Below are positions 24,461 to 35,665 of a stretch of 64,000 nt of DNA, one piece after another. Position 1 is the first letter of the stretch. Each line of letters starts with the position of its first letter. The stretch covers positions 24,796,616 to 24,860,615 of the forward strand of contig JAMXIF010001194.1 of NCBI GenBank assembly GCA_028583685.1, written 5' to 3'. The notes under the pieces are model-generated. The model saw nothing but the letters and a program-made list of their open reading frames with translations, was not told where the DNA came from and did no database searches. A program made the position numbers and the translations under genes. This DNA comes from Petaurus breviceps papuanus (lineage: Eukaryota > Chordata > Mammalia > Diprotodontia > Petauridae).

Positions 24461-25374
24461 AGTACTATTAACAAAAGTGAAAAGTAAGAAACAACCCAAA
24501 CACCTGATGACCTCTTTTAGCTAAGTAAAATATCATATATTAACCTAACAGGATAAAACTATTTTAAATAACAAGTTGTTGTCAATATATGGAAACATTT
24601 ATATCAAATAAGTAGAGAAAAACAGAATATAGGGTTGTTGTGATTATACAAAAAACCATCTCTCTCAGAAGAGTAAACTCTTAGAAGACCTGAGTAATGT
24701 AAATGAATTTGAGGTATATGTTTCTCAAGTTATTTTTTTCCCTTGGGTTGCTCAAATTTCTAATTAAAAACAACAACAAAAATGAATGTATGTCCCATGT
24801 TACTTGTATTGGACAGATTAAGGAAAGAGGAAACTAACAGCCAGGAGGTTAAATTTAGCATGAATATGTGAGAAATCTATATTTATCTTCCCTCACTCTA
24901 GCTAGAACCTTAAACATTTCAGTGTTGGAAAATTCCACAATACAGATTCATGGTTTGAACCTTAACTTTTCACATGTTTTCTTTAATGGGAATAATATTT
25001 AGGTGATCTTCTTGGGGTAAGAAAGCAATACAGATAAATCATTAATATGCTGGACACTTTCAAAATAAAGAGGTGAGACAAGAAATACATGATCACCTCC
25101 TCACTGTACCAAACACTGTTTTCCCTAATTTGTGAGGGATCAATTTCAGATTTTGAATGTGAATTTAGTACCAAACAAGTGAACCTTTTCATCCTTTAAT
25201 GCTGACTTGTTGAAACATTCCCTTAAGATCAGTAGCAGTACATAAAGTATAAACTTCTTTTTTTTAAATTACATCACACTTAAAGAAAAGCTACTAATTT
25301 TTAAGGAGCCACCTCTAGATTCTCTTATCTGAAGCATAAGAAGAAATTGTGTAATGGCATAATGACACCTTCAT
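24461..25374. other. AT-rich unique sequence
   Basis: No gene supported. The minus-strand frame at 24983-25192 (69 codons) lacks usable splice sites on both sides. Confidence 0.3.
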
Positions 25375-25510
25375 CAAGACACCTTTGAATGTCTACTGCT
25401 TACAAGACGTTGTGCTTGGTGCTACTGATACAAAAAGAAAAAAGACAGCGCCCTTGCCTCAAGGACTTGACAGTCTACTTGTAGAGACAGGGCATACAAA
25501 CAAAGTATTA
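25375..25510 (-). mobile_element. LINE L2, 3' end fragment
   Basis: Reverse L2 tail: 'ttgtgcttggtgctactgat', 'cttgcctcaaggacttgaca'. Confidence 0.55.
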
Positions 25511-25734
25511 ATAATAACAATACAAGGTAGTAGTACATGCAGTAAGGGATATAAGAAATAATCTATTGGATTTGACTATCATCTTAAATGAGTTCTTTTT
25601 CTGTTCTGAGTTAAGGTACAATGATGGTTCAGGAAAGGTACACTTTTACACTTTGCTCTTGAGCCCAACTTTTTTTTCCTCATCATTGCTTGCTTCCCCC
25701 TCTGAGTCACTTTATTTTGTATACATACTATATT

Positions 25735-25875
25735 TGCTTGTGACCATGTATCCCACTCAGTAGAACACAGGCTCTTTAAAGGCAAAGGCTGTCTTGCTTA
25801 TGCATTTGTATACCCATCACATAGCACAGTGTCTGACACATAGCAGGCATTTAATAAATACTTGCTAACTGAATG
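25735..25875 (+). mobile_element. LINE L2, 3' end
   Basis: 'acacaggctctttaaaggca', 'catagcacagtgtctgacac' and 'tagcaggcatttaataaata', the end of L2. Confidence 0.7.
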
Positions 25876-27010
25876 ATCTTCCATTTTTGCATACACTAAT
25901 GTGTCAGAATGCAATAATCAGGCCTATGCCAAATTGTCTTAGCAGGTTTTGTGAGAAGTCTACTTTTTGCCTCAGTATCTGGGGAATGCTGATAGGGCAA
26001 AAACATGCTCAGTTGTACTGAGATGAGGATGGAAGGGGAAGAACCCCTCACCTACCCAAAACCCATCCAGCCACCTTGATCATTCAAATTTCTAGTATCC
26101 TCTTTATTAAACATAACTATATTGGCTAATATAAACTCCAGAGTAATAAAATGATATTTTACTGAGTGTTAAATCTATTTTGTTACAATTTTCCCTTCAC
26201 CAGAAGGACTATATACTACATATCTTTCAGTTTTAATCCTTATTATTAGTTAGAAGGGTGATATTAATACAAATAAAAATACATAATATAATCCTTCAAA
26301 TAAACATGGAATGTCAATTACAAAATTTTTTAGTTATGAAGTTTCAAATGTAAATTTCACTACCATATTACTGAAATATTAAAATAATTTTGTGACAGAA
26401 TTTCTTAATATAAAAATTCAAATTTTAAGAATATACTTACTTTTTTACACAGGGGAAAGAGAAGCAAAGATAAATTTAACTTGTACTTTTTGTAAACACA
26501 ATGAAAACCAGAAGCAAAACATTTCTTGTGTTAAAAAAGAAATCTTACCATATAGCTTCCTACAATTCATCAACTAGATTTAAATCTAAGATTTTAAAAG
26601 ATCATTTAGAGTAAGTTGCTCAGACAGGAGTTCTCAAGAACTTAGGAAAAAGGACTAGAAGTAATTATTTTCATTCACAGAAGGTTACATAGTTCCTTTT
26701 GAAAAAAAAAATTAATTCAGTCTTCTTGTTAGCAAAAAGCATATGCAAAAATATTTTTATTAACAGGCAAAAAAACACATTAACATTTTAGTTTTCTTAA
26801 TTACTATGTACATATGAAAGTTTAATTTAACAAATTAGTTATTTAATATTAATCTAATTGTGCTGATACAGGCATGTAAAATATAGCCTAACATAAGGCA
26901 TAAAATTGAGACATAAATGCTATGAAATCATAAAAACAGATTTATCTTAGACATATACTAGAGATTTTGGTTACCTACATCATACTATTCTTCTGGATAA
27001 TGCTAATGTA
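25876..27010. other. AT-rich unique sequence, probable intron
   Basis: More than 1 kb without an identifiable repeat or gene. It includes homopolymer-rich stretches and several TTTAAAT-type words. Confidence 0.3.
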
Positions 27011-27186
27011 GGGATTGTTAACCTTTTCCTGGAGCCCTCTGGCAGTCTGGTGAAGCCTACAGACCCCTTCTATGAATAATGCTTTAAATGAGTAAAATAA
27101 AATGCAAAGGATTACAAAAGAAACATATATATTGAAATGATCAAAATATTAAAAAAAATAAGTTCATGGCACACTAGGTTAAGAAC
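27011..27186. mobile_element. Short DNA-transposon-like repeat with inverted ends
   Basis: Begins 'gggattgttaacctttt' and ends 'aggttaagaaca', mutually inverted termini. The interior 'agtctggtgaagcctacaga' is shared, inverted, with the element at 52826-53016 ('catcagactgccaaaagggt'). Short, without coding capacity, most like a non-autonomous hAT element. Confidence 0.5.
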
Positions 27187-27360
27187 AGGACAAAGGGTAC
27201 TGGATTTATTGCTAGCTCTGCTATTATCTAGTTGCATGACTTTAAACAAATTACTTAATTCCTCTGTGTCCATTTTCTCATGTGTCAAACGAACATAACA
27301 ATGCCTTCCCTAATTCACAAAGCTTTTCTAGGAAGATGACTCGACATGAAGGCATTTTAA
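27187..27360 (+). mobile_element. MIR-type SINE
   Basis: 'gctctgctattatctagttg', 'catgactttaaacaaattac' and 'ttcctctgtgtccattttct': a very diverged MIR core. Confidence 0.5.
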
Positions 27361-27499
27361 GAAGATAAAAAAAATTAGAAACATAAGGCATTTTTATTTT
27401 GTTCATTTTGATTAGTTATCAAATTTGAATTTGATTTCTGAACTACACTTTCAGTTACTACAGAAGCAGTTGGAGCTGCTCCCCTTTTAGCTACTTTTC

Positions 27500-27815
27500 T
27501 TTTTTTTAATTTTTTTTTTTTAAGCAATTGGGGTTAAGTAACTTGCTCAAGGTTACACGGCCAGTTATTATTTCTGGGTGTGGTGCTGAGCATCCGAGCC
27601 CGGATTTGATCCAGGTCATCCCGACACTGGAGCCGGTGCTCTTACTCGCTGAGCCACCTGGCCGCCCCTAAGCAATTGGGGTTAAGTAACTTGCTCAAGG
27701 ATACACGGCCAGGTGTTTCTGGGTGGGTGCTAAGTGTCTGAGCCCGGGATTCGATCTCCAGGTGTTCTCAACACTGGAGCTGGTGCTCTTACTCACTGTG
27801 CTACCTGGCCGCCCC
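27500..27815 (-). mobile_element. Dimeric SINE (left + right GGGGCGGCCAGG monomers)
   Basis: On the minus strand a left monomer (27815 down to 27669) is followed without any A-tail by a right monomer (27668 down to 27522), then an A-rich tail (T-run 27500-27521). The junction reads CAATTGCTTA|GGGGCGGCC. The left monomer has GTAGCACAGTGAG and TTAGCACCCACCCAGAAACA; the right has GTGGCTCAGCGAG and CAGCACCACACCCAGAAATA. One perfect 16-bp target duplication CTTTTAGCTACTTTTC (27484-27499 and 27817-27832) flanks the whole, so both halves inserted together. Each monomer keeps a tRNA-like head with A-box-like and B-box-like motifs. Confidence 0.88.
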
Positions 27816-28249
27816 TCTTTTAGCTACTTTTCAAAAACAAAAGAATGTTTTTAAGATACTAACAACGTTTAAAGATGGTTTTGCTCCATCACACTACTAT
27901 TTCATTATACTACTTAGCATTATAGGCTACCCAGAGGCTATCAGCAGACACAAAATATTATAGTATATATGTGGTCAAAATGGGGAGTGCTGTGAAAATT
28001 CCCACTATTATTTTTTGAACTCCATATAGCAACTTTCATGACATCAAAAGTTATGTCACATTATGAATTTCTATGAAGATAAAAAACATAACAAAACAGC
28101 AAGGGAAATATGACACTTAAAAAAGGTAATAATTGTTCACCACATTTAGTCAACTTTTACCCAAACCTGAAACCCCAAAGCCAAGGTTATTTGAATTCCT
28201 AATTCTTGTTCTACTCTGCTAATAACACAGGAAAAGTCTTAAAACATAC

Positions 28250-28368
28250 CAATGTTGAAAATTGTTTCTTTAGCTGTCTCAATGTGTCACAGTAGTATAA
28301 TACATTTTTTCAATGCATCGAGGGAAAATGCTCCTACTAATATTCTCTGAAGAGTTCTTCAAAATGTC
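28250..28368 (-). other. Splice-site-bounded segment, not openly coding
   Basis: Minus-strand acceptor 'tattctttaactacag' and donor CATTG|GTATGT enclose 119 nt. All three frames contain stops, so if transcribed it is a non-coding or poison exon, or simply chance. Confidence 0.15.
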
Positions 28369-28499
28369 CTGTAGTTAAAGAATAAAAATATATGATCTTA
28401 AAACTAAGCAAAGCTAAAACAATGAAAACAAAATATATAGTTATTTCCCTATCATTTTAGGCAATAGAACATCAGTAAATACTCATGGAAAAATCTATA

Positions 28500-28632
28500 A
28501 ATTTGTTGGGAGTTTTATCCCTTAATCAATTAAAATTAATTAAATTTATTATTTTAAAATTAAATTTCAATTTTAAATTAAAAATAAATTTTAAATTATT
28601 AAATTAATTAAAATTAATCAATTAAAAATAAT
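28500..28632. repeat. A/T-only low-complexity block
   Basis: Repeated AATTAATTAAAATTAAT words, almost free of G and C. Confidence 0.85.
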
Positions 28633-28738
28633 ACAGTATAGCATGAACAGACACACTAATTTAATGGTATATTGTTAAATGTAAATATTTGTTACACACC
28701 TCAAAAGAATTCTAATTCTGTATGTTTAGCTTCATCTT

Positions 28739-28743
<5 letters not shown>

Positions 28744-28801
<58 letters not shown>
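28744..28801. repeat. (TA)n microsatellite, about 29 units
   Basis: Pure alternating TA run, a candidate cruciform-forming and length-variable site. Confidence 0.97.
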
Positions 28802-28804
<3 letters not shown>

Positions 28805-29990
28805 AGATGGTTAATAAGCTCTAGTATAGTTTCAAACACACTTATTTGTTAACTTTGGATACTGATGGAAACCTGGTCATCTCAAGTTATCCAGAATCAA
28901 ACCTGGGAAGAAAGGCAATCTATCCAATACAGGAAATCAGCTTTTGTGATGATACTAAAAACTACTTATATATCTTTCAAATTAAAATAAATGCATTGTA
29001 TTGTATTGTATGGTGGGGCTGTGTAGCTATATACAAATTATGTTAAGTCTAATAACTTACTGGAAAGAATTTGTATTCTATACCAATTTTTCTTATTATT
29101 ATGGCTTCTAAAGAACAAGGAAAACTAAAGCCATCACTAAAATAATGAGTTTCCTAATACTTTAGAAAAGAGATAAAGAAAGCAATGAAGTGTTCTTCAA
29201 ACAAAGTAGACACATTTTTAAATAACACTAAACATGTTACATGGCATTTTATAATTTAAATTGAGTTAAAAATGTGTTTTGTTGGGAAGGGGGTACAGTA
29301 TGACAGGAAGGAAAAACTCAAGAATAAGAAACTAAAAATTGTGGTCAAACTATCTCAACCTTTTAGGACTAAGCACCTGGAGCTAATCCTACAAAAATAA
29401 ATATATAACATATACTGGAAATCTCAAACAGAACCCCAAGACTTAGATTTTAAATGCTATAGTGTACTTTGCATAGTCAGCATTTGCTAAATGTTCTTTG
29501 AAATAAATTGAGTCCACTGTGACAACCTAACAAGAAACTAGTTCAATTCAAAACATTTTTATTTAAGTAGCACTTTTCTTACTAAATAATTTCTCTTTCA
29601 CTCTTGTACAATAGATATAATCCTTTGTAAAGGATTATAAATTCCTTATAGATACTCTGACAACCCAAGTCCTTGAATGCATAATCTACCAACATAGAAT
29701 CCAATCCTCTTGGAACAAATTTTCCATTTTTGAACATCCTATTTCTTTTACATAACTATAATTCCCATCATAGACTCTCTTTTTTTCTATGATGTAAGTA
29801 TTATGTAGGTCTTTGAAGCTGCTTAATCTACATACAATATAAATAAATGAAGTCACTAAGTACTCTTCCTTAAAGGAGATAACTCAGATAGTCACTATAG
29901 TCAAAATGCGTTGGAAAAGCAGACTGAATCAGAATGCATACCATCTTGGGGTAGGGGGAAGGGAGAAGTGGGGAGAACATTTTGAATTCA
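28802..29990. other. Unique sequence, no gene seen
   Basis: The forward frame 28846-29046 (66 codons) has no support. The remainder is AT-rich, with no repeat recognised. Confidence 0.3.
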
Positions 29991-30000
29991 AAATCTTGTG

Positions 30001-30520
30001 GGGACGGCCAGGTAGCACAGGAGTAAGAGCACCGGCTCCAGTGTTGACAAGACCTGGAGATCGAATCCTGGGCTCAGACACTTACCCGTGTTTCCCCGAT
30101 AATAAGACCTATCCCGAAAATAAGCCCTACTGAGATTGCTACTGTAGTGAAGGTGATCCCCTGCGCTACACACTACATTATGGTACCCTCTGTATGCACT
30201 GCCCCCGCCCCCATGAAACGCACGCCAAGCTCTGAGCTGCATCCAATCAGAGCTGCAGCAGTGAGCGTGTCATCCTGTTCTTTATTGAATTCATTATTGA
30301 GTAAAGGTACATTTTTTTGTTCACATTTACCTGTTTATTAAAATTGCTGTCAATGTTCATTAAAATAAGCCCTCCTCTGAAAATAAGCCCTCTGGTGTTT
30401 TTCTGTCCAAAAAAATAATAAGACAGTGTCTTATTATCGGGGAAACACGGTAGCACCCACCCAGAAACACCTGGCTGTGTAACCTTGAGCAAGTTACTTA
30501 ACCCCTATTGCTTTAAAAAA
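30001..30520 (+). mobile_element. SINE, left-monomer type, carrying a Tc1/mariner-like insertion
   Basis: SINE sequence runs 30001-30084 (GACGGCCAGGTAGCACAGGA head; B-box-like GATCGAATCC) and resumes at 30451 (TAGCACCCACCCAGAAACAC, core, A-tail to 30520). An 11-bp target duplication AAAATCTTGTG flanks it (29990-30000 and 30521-30531). Removing the insert leaves a SINE of about 152 bp. Confidence 0.9.
30085..30450. mobile_element. Tc1/mariner-like miniature element (MITE)
   Basis: A 366-bp insertion in the SINE with perfect 23-bp terminal inverted repeats. Each starts CCGTGTTTCCCCGATAATAA; the left has one extra C. It is flanked by TA on both sides (30083-30084, 30451-30452), the duplication used by Tc1/mariner transposons. 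Subterminal AAAATAAGCCCT occurs at about 30117, 30363 and 30379. No transposase frame, so it depended on an element elsewhere. CpG dinucleotides persist in the interior, consistent with a young insertion. Confidence 0.85.
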
Positions 30521-30531
30521 AAAATCTTGTG

Positions 30532-31440
30532 GAAGTGAATGTTGGAAACTAAAAATAAATTAATTAACAAAAAGATTACAACTTCCTAAAGAAAAAATAA
30601 ATAAAATAATTTTTTTTCAGTTTTGGAAAAAGAAGAATACAATAATGTACCTAGGACAGTTGAGAGATAGTGTAAAGAAAAGAAAAAATTGAGAAATACA
30701 TGGACCAAATAGTAGCTCTTGTCATGGTACTTGGCACCATTGTACCACACTAGCTCCTCTGAAAAAAGAAGGGGCTTGAACTCAGGTCAAAGTTGGTATG
30801 ATATTTTCTTCTCTAAGCCTGTATACATAATTTAAGGGCTATGCCAACCTAAGGGGTCACCACCATGTTATCTGAGAACCTGAATATCTCCCTCTAAGAA
30901 TCATCAAGTCCTGATTATTGTCATGAACTTTATGTAAGACTAGATAGATTAATTGTTAGCACAGTTAAAATTACTGCATGTTCCTCTTGTGGTCTAGTGA
31001 ATACAAAACTGAAAAAGAAGTTGGGAAATCTGACTGAGCTCCACCAATGATTTCCTATAAGATCATGAGGAAAGAAACTAATTCCTTTAATCAAACATGT
31101 TTCACCATCTCTAAAATGGATGTTTCTTTTCTGATTTGTTCCTCCCAGATAATCTAAGTTTTCAAAGATGATATTTTAAAAATGTCTTTGAAATGCTTAG
31201 ATAAAAGGGTGCTATGTAATATTCAAATAAATTACAATGTGTGAATGGAATATTACTATGAGAAATTGTGAATATGAAGAATTCAAAGATATATGTGAGA
31301 ATACAACTAAAATGATATAGAGTATTGAAGACAGACCCAAAAAATGTACCATGTCTCTACACAGAGGTAATATGTAAAAGTCAACATTAACAGTAATAAG
31401 CAGTGATAAAAAAGTAATAAAAGTATATTAAATATATAAT
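30532..31440. other. AT-rich sequence, weak MIR-like stretch
   Basis: 31000-31230 has a faint MIR pattern ('ctctaaaatggatgtttctt'). Otherwise nothing is recognised. Confidence 0.3.
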
Positions 31441-31690
31441 GGGGCAATTAGGTGGCATCTGAATGCCAGCTCTGAAATTGAGAAGATCTGAATTCAAATT
31501 TGAGGCCTCAGACACTTACTAGCTGTGTAACCCTGGACAAGTCACTTCACCCTGTTTGCTTCAGTTTCCTCATCTGTAAAATGAGCTAAAGAAGGAAATG
31601 GCAAACCATTCCAATATATCTTTGCCAAGAAAACCCCAAATGGGTCACAAAGAGTCTGATACAACTGAAACAACTGGACAACAACAACAA
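31441..31690 (+). mobile_element. Mar1-type CORE-SINE, long form
   Basis: GGGGCAATTAGGTGGCATC head, 'ctagctgtgtaaccctggac', 'cagtttcctcatctgtaaaa', 'gccaagaaaaccccaaatgg', and the terminal CAACAACAACAA. Confidence 0.85.
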
Positions 31691-31799
31691 AATATAAAAT
31701 GAATTTTTACTATCTTGTCAATGTTATTATATACATCTTTGTTTCTCTTACAAAATTATTTTTTAAAATATATATAGGAATATGTTATGTATGCAATGT

Positions 31800-32325
31800 C
31801 AAAAAACTAGAAGGTCCCCAACAAGCTGAGTTTATCTGCAACAGCAGATTCAAAGATCATGGATAAGAGTTCTACAACATGGTCAAGTATGGATGGATTA
31901 AAATGTGCAAAGATAGAGGAAGTACCATACTGATGAGATTGTTGGTTGACAAATTGGGGAAGTTTAGCTTGGAAAAGAAAAAGTTGGGGGGGATGAGGGT
32001 GGAAGGTGGGAAGGGCATGAAAGCTGTCTTCATTAGAAGGGTTGACAGGTGGAAGAGATTAGGACTTTTTGGCTGCAGGTGGCAGAACCAGGAATAATGG
32101 GTAAAAGTTGGAAACAGGCAAATTTGATGTCAGGAAAAGTTTCCTTATCAACAGAGATATTTTAAAGTAGAATGGAATGCTTCACTAAGTAATAAGATTA
32201 GAAGTCTTCAAACAAAGGCTGGATGAGTACTTGTCAGGTATAGTAGGTATTCCTTCTGGGGTATGGATTAAACTACTCAGCCACTACAGTATCCCTTCTA
32301 ACTTTAGAATTCTGTGAGTATGTGA
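31800..32325 (+). mobile_element. LINE CR1/L3, 3' end
   Basis: 'agtttagcttggaaaagaaa', 'gatgtcaggaaaagtttcct', 'gtcttcaaacaaaggctgga' and 'tgagtacttgtcaggtatag', ending 'TTAGAATTCTGTGA'. This is the remembered order of the mammalian L3/CR1 3' end (VFKQRLDEYL-type reading frame, then a short tail). Confidence 0.7.
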
Positions 32326-32419
32326 GATCACAGATTTCCTGGAATATCTGAATACAATAACTTGTATAATCGTTAATAATAATAAGATGTAGAGGATATT
32401 TTTCAAGAGTGCTACATAT

Positions 32420-32718
32420 GGGGCGGCCAGGTAGCACAGTGAGTAAAAGCACCAGCTCCAGTGTCGAGATGACCTGGGGATTGAATCTGGGCTCAGACAC
32501 TTAGCACCCACCCAGAAACACCTGGCCATGTAACCCTGAGCAAGTTACTTAACCCCAATTGCTTAGGGGCGGCCAGGTGGCTCAGCAAGTAAGAGCATCG
32601 GCTCCAGTGTCGGGATGACCTGGGTTCAAATCGGGGCTCAGATACTCAGCACCACACCCAGAAATAACTGGCCCTGTAACCTTGAGCAAGTTACTTAACT
32701 CCGATTGCTTTAAAAAAA
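32420..32718 (+). mobile_element. Dimeric SINE (left + right GGGGCGGCCAGG monomers)
   Basis: Left monomer 32420-32565 (GGGGCGGCCAGGTAGCACAG; TTAGCACCCACCCAGAAACA) ends CCCCAATTGCTTA and runs straight into a right monomer 32566-32710 (GGGGCGGCCAGGTGGCTCAG; CAGCACCACACCCAGAAATA), followed by a short A-tail. Order, junction and diagnostic bases are the same as in the dimer at 27.5 kb. The target duplication is unclear here. Confidence 0.85.
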
Positions 32719-32850
32719 TATATCTTTGGGATATAGACCTAGTAGTGGTATTGCTGTGTCAAAAGGTACACACAGACTTATAGCCCTTTGGGCATAGTTC
32801 CAAATCTAAACTGAAATTTTAAAACATTTCAAGATTAGAATTTTTTCCTA
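32719..32850 (-). mobile_element. LINE-1 3'-region fragment
   Basis: 'gggatatagacctagtagtg' and 'gtattgctgtgtcaaaaggt' match the reverse L1 segments at 20955 and 55330. Confidence 0.6.
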
Positions 32851-32944
32851 CTCTACTACAAAACTGAATTTAAATAAGTATTTCCTTGTCTTTGAAAAGT
32901 CTCATTTCAAGTTTTTATTATGGGATGTTAAGATATCTAGCACT

Positions 32945-33114
32945 CTTTTTTTAAATTTTTTTTTTTTAAAGCAATCAGCGTTAAGTAACTTGCTCAAGGT
33001 TACACAGCCAGGTGTTTCTGGGTGGGTGCTAAGTGTCTGAGCCCGGATTCGATCCACAAATCATCCCGACAGTGGAGCCGGTGCTCTTACTCACTGTGCT
33101 ACCTGGCTGCCCCC
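32945..33114 (-). mobile_element. SINE, left-monomer type (solo)
   Basis: Minus strand: GGGGCAGCCAGGTAGCACAG head, GGATCGAATCCGG and TTAGCACCCACCCAGAAACA, followed by an A-rich tail (T-run 32945-32967). Confidence 0.85.
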
Positions 33115-33775
33115 CAAAGATATTTTTTAAAAAGAGGAAAAGAATCTGATATATGTACAAAAATATTTATAGCAGCTTTTTCTGTGGTGGCAAAGAAGGA
33201 CATTGAGGGGATACCCATTAATTGGGAAAGAGATGAACAAGTTCTGGTATATGATTGTAATGGAATACTACTGTGCTAGAAGAAATGATGAGCAGGATGC
33301 TTTCAGAAAAACCTGGACTTACATGAATTGATGCAGAGTGAAGTGAGCAGAACCAAGAGAAAATAGTACATGGTAACAACAATAGTGTATGATAATCAAC
33401 TGTGGATGACTTAGCTATTCTCAGCAATACAATGATCCAAGACGCTCCAAAGGACTCATAATGAAAAATGCTATCCACTTCCAGAAAAAGAACTGATAGT
33501 CTGAACACAAACTGAAGCATACTATCTTTCATTGTCTTTCATGTGTGTGTGTGTGTATGTGTGTGTGTGTGTGTGTTGGGGGGGAGGTCTGTGTTTTCTT
33601 TCACAGAATGCCTAATATAGAAATATGTTTTACATGACTGCACACGTATAACCTATATAAAACTGCTTGCCTTATCAGGGAGGGATGAGGGGAGGGTGGG
33701 AGAAGATGGAGATAGGGGAAGAATTTGAAACTCAAAAGTTAAGAAAATACATTAAAAATTCTTTGTACATGTAAT
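33115..33775 (+). mobile_element. LINE-1 3' end
   Basis: Late ORF2 ('atatttatagcagctttttc', 'gatacccattaattgggaaa', 'gatgcagagtgaagtgagca'), then a 3' UTR containing a GT microsatellite (about 33541-33576) and an A-rich end ('gaaaatacattaaaaattct'). The least decayed L1 tail in the window. Confidence 0.8.
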
Positions 33776-34434
33776 TGTGTATGTGTATATTATTCAAAAA
33801 TGTTTATTTTAGGAAAGAATCTAATTAATTCATTTAAATCAATGATTCTATCCTAATAATACTAACACAGATCTTCTCTAACCCTAACCTTTTTTCTGTC
33901 CTGATCTAGATTTCTCAGACTAGATTTCTCACACATACAAGGCACAACTATTCAGGTACCCTATCTAAAACTGAATACGTTAAAAAAGACAGTTAATTTT
34001 TCTATCAAGTTACTCCCTACTTTTGTCACCTATCCCGCCATTCAATTTCTGTGAAATCAATGACAGCTTTTCTCTTCCACTCTCACACTGTCCACCACCA
34101 TTAAGTTCTGCTCATTTTCTGCCATAAAATTCCTCAGATCTTCTCTACTCTTTTCATTTTCCAAGTTTTCAGGCTAGCTCCTAAACACCAGAGGCTTGAC
34201 CTAGCCTATAACCTTTTTGTCAACCCTCCTACCACACTCTATGTATGGATGGATTTAAGAACAATTTTCCTCTAAATCTGTTCTGTTATTAATTCCCTTT
34301 TCAGAACCTTAAATTGGCCTCTTGGACCAATATCTGGTTCTGCCCCAGAAGGAAATGTTAAGATATAAAAGATTTTAAGTAGGCAATAGCATATTACTAA
34401 GAATGACTTACTTGGTATGAAATGAGGCAGTCTG
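33776..34434. other. Unassigned C/T-rich sequence, possibly old L2
   Basis: No gene. The texture resembles decayed L2 but no diagnostic block was identified. Confidence 0.25.
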
Positions 34435-34640
34435 CTGAAGTGATAATCAGTAGATTGGAATCAGTAGACCTGGATTCAAATCCCAGCACTGATATTTGCC
34501 AATGGTCACAGAGCTAGCAGATCCCCTAACTTCTTTGAGCCTCAGTTTCATCTGTAAAATGAAAGGGTTGTACACTAGATGATACCTCAAGGCTTTTTTC
34601 AGTTCTAATGGTCTGTGACCTTATGATCTATAAATTGGGA
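34435..34640 (+). mobile_element. MIR-type SINE
   Basis: 'gaatcagtagacctggattc', 'cttctttgagcctcagtttc' and 'gtctgtgaccttatgatcta': a MIR, diverged. Confidence 0.65.
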
Positions 34641-34944
34641 AAAAGACAACTATGACCATAAAAGGAGATAGGAAAAGCATATAGTGAATGAAAGAAAACA
34701 AAGTCAGCCCAAGTGCCACCCTTGCAGTTAAAGATATTAAAAGAAAAGGAACAAGTTCCCTAGCATGTAAGGTGCAGCCTCTATGGAAGACTCATGTAAA
34801 GATATGGACAAAAATGATAAAATATGAGAAATCAGAAATGGTTTACCATCTGAACTGGTGAAAGGAATACCTACAGAGATGAAAATCAATGCAAATTTAA
34901 TGTCTTTTATTTGCCTACACTTTATATAGAAGTAACAGGGTATA

Positions 34945-35665
34945 CAACTGGTCTCATCTTACCTAACTCCTTCATCTCCTACTACACACACCATTGCCAC
35001 TCTCTTCAGAGTAACATTCAATAACCTTCTGATTGGTCTTCCTTCTTCAGTCTTTTCTCACTCCAACTTATCCTCCACTCAGCTGTCAAATTAATATTCC
35101 TAAGCATAGAGCTGTTCCTAGAGCACTACTCTCTGCACAAACTCTAATGACTTCCTATTACCCTCCAGGTTCAAAAATAAAGTCCTCTGTTTGACATTTA
35201 AAACCTTTCCCACCCTGGCCTTTTCCAGTCTTCTTATACTTTACTCCCTTCAACACATTCTATAATCCAGCTTCATTGGTCAATTTTGCTGTTCCTCACA
35301 CACAACACTTCATCTCCCAATTCTGTTCCTTTGCACTGGCTATCCCCTATCCCTGGAATGCACTCCCTCCTCCCATCTAGCTCCTATCTTCCTTGGCTTT
35401 CTTAAAGACTCAGCTGAAATCCCATTCTCTGCAGATCTTTCCTGGTCCCTTCTACTGCTAATGCCTTCTCTCTGAGATTACTTTTCTATATTTTGTTTAT
35501 TTTTATATTTTATTTTATTATATTTTCTACATCCATAGGCATTTACATGTTGTTTTCCAGTGAGCATCTAGACATCAGGGACAGGTTTTTGCATTTCTTT
35601 GTACCCTCAGTATTTAGCACAGTGCTTAGACCACAGTAAATGTTCAATAAACGATTACTGAGAAT
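34945..35665 (+). mobile_element. LINE L2, 3' part
   Basis: 'cctccactcagctgtcaaat', 'aataaagtcctctgtttgac', 'ccctggaatgcactccctcc' (W.ALPP-type end of L2 ORF2), 'ctcagctgaaatcccattct' and 'tttagcacagtgcttagacc', then the tail. Confidence 0.85.

Noticed and set aside
24983-25192. Minus-strand 69-codon frame
   Set aside because: No acceptor and donor pair fits the frame; sequence not recognisable.
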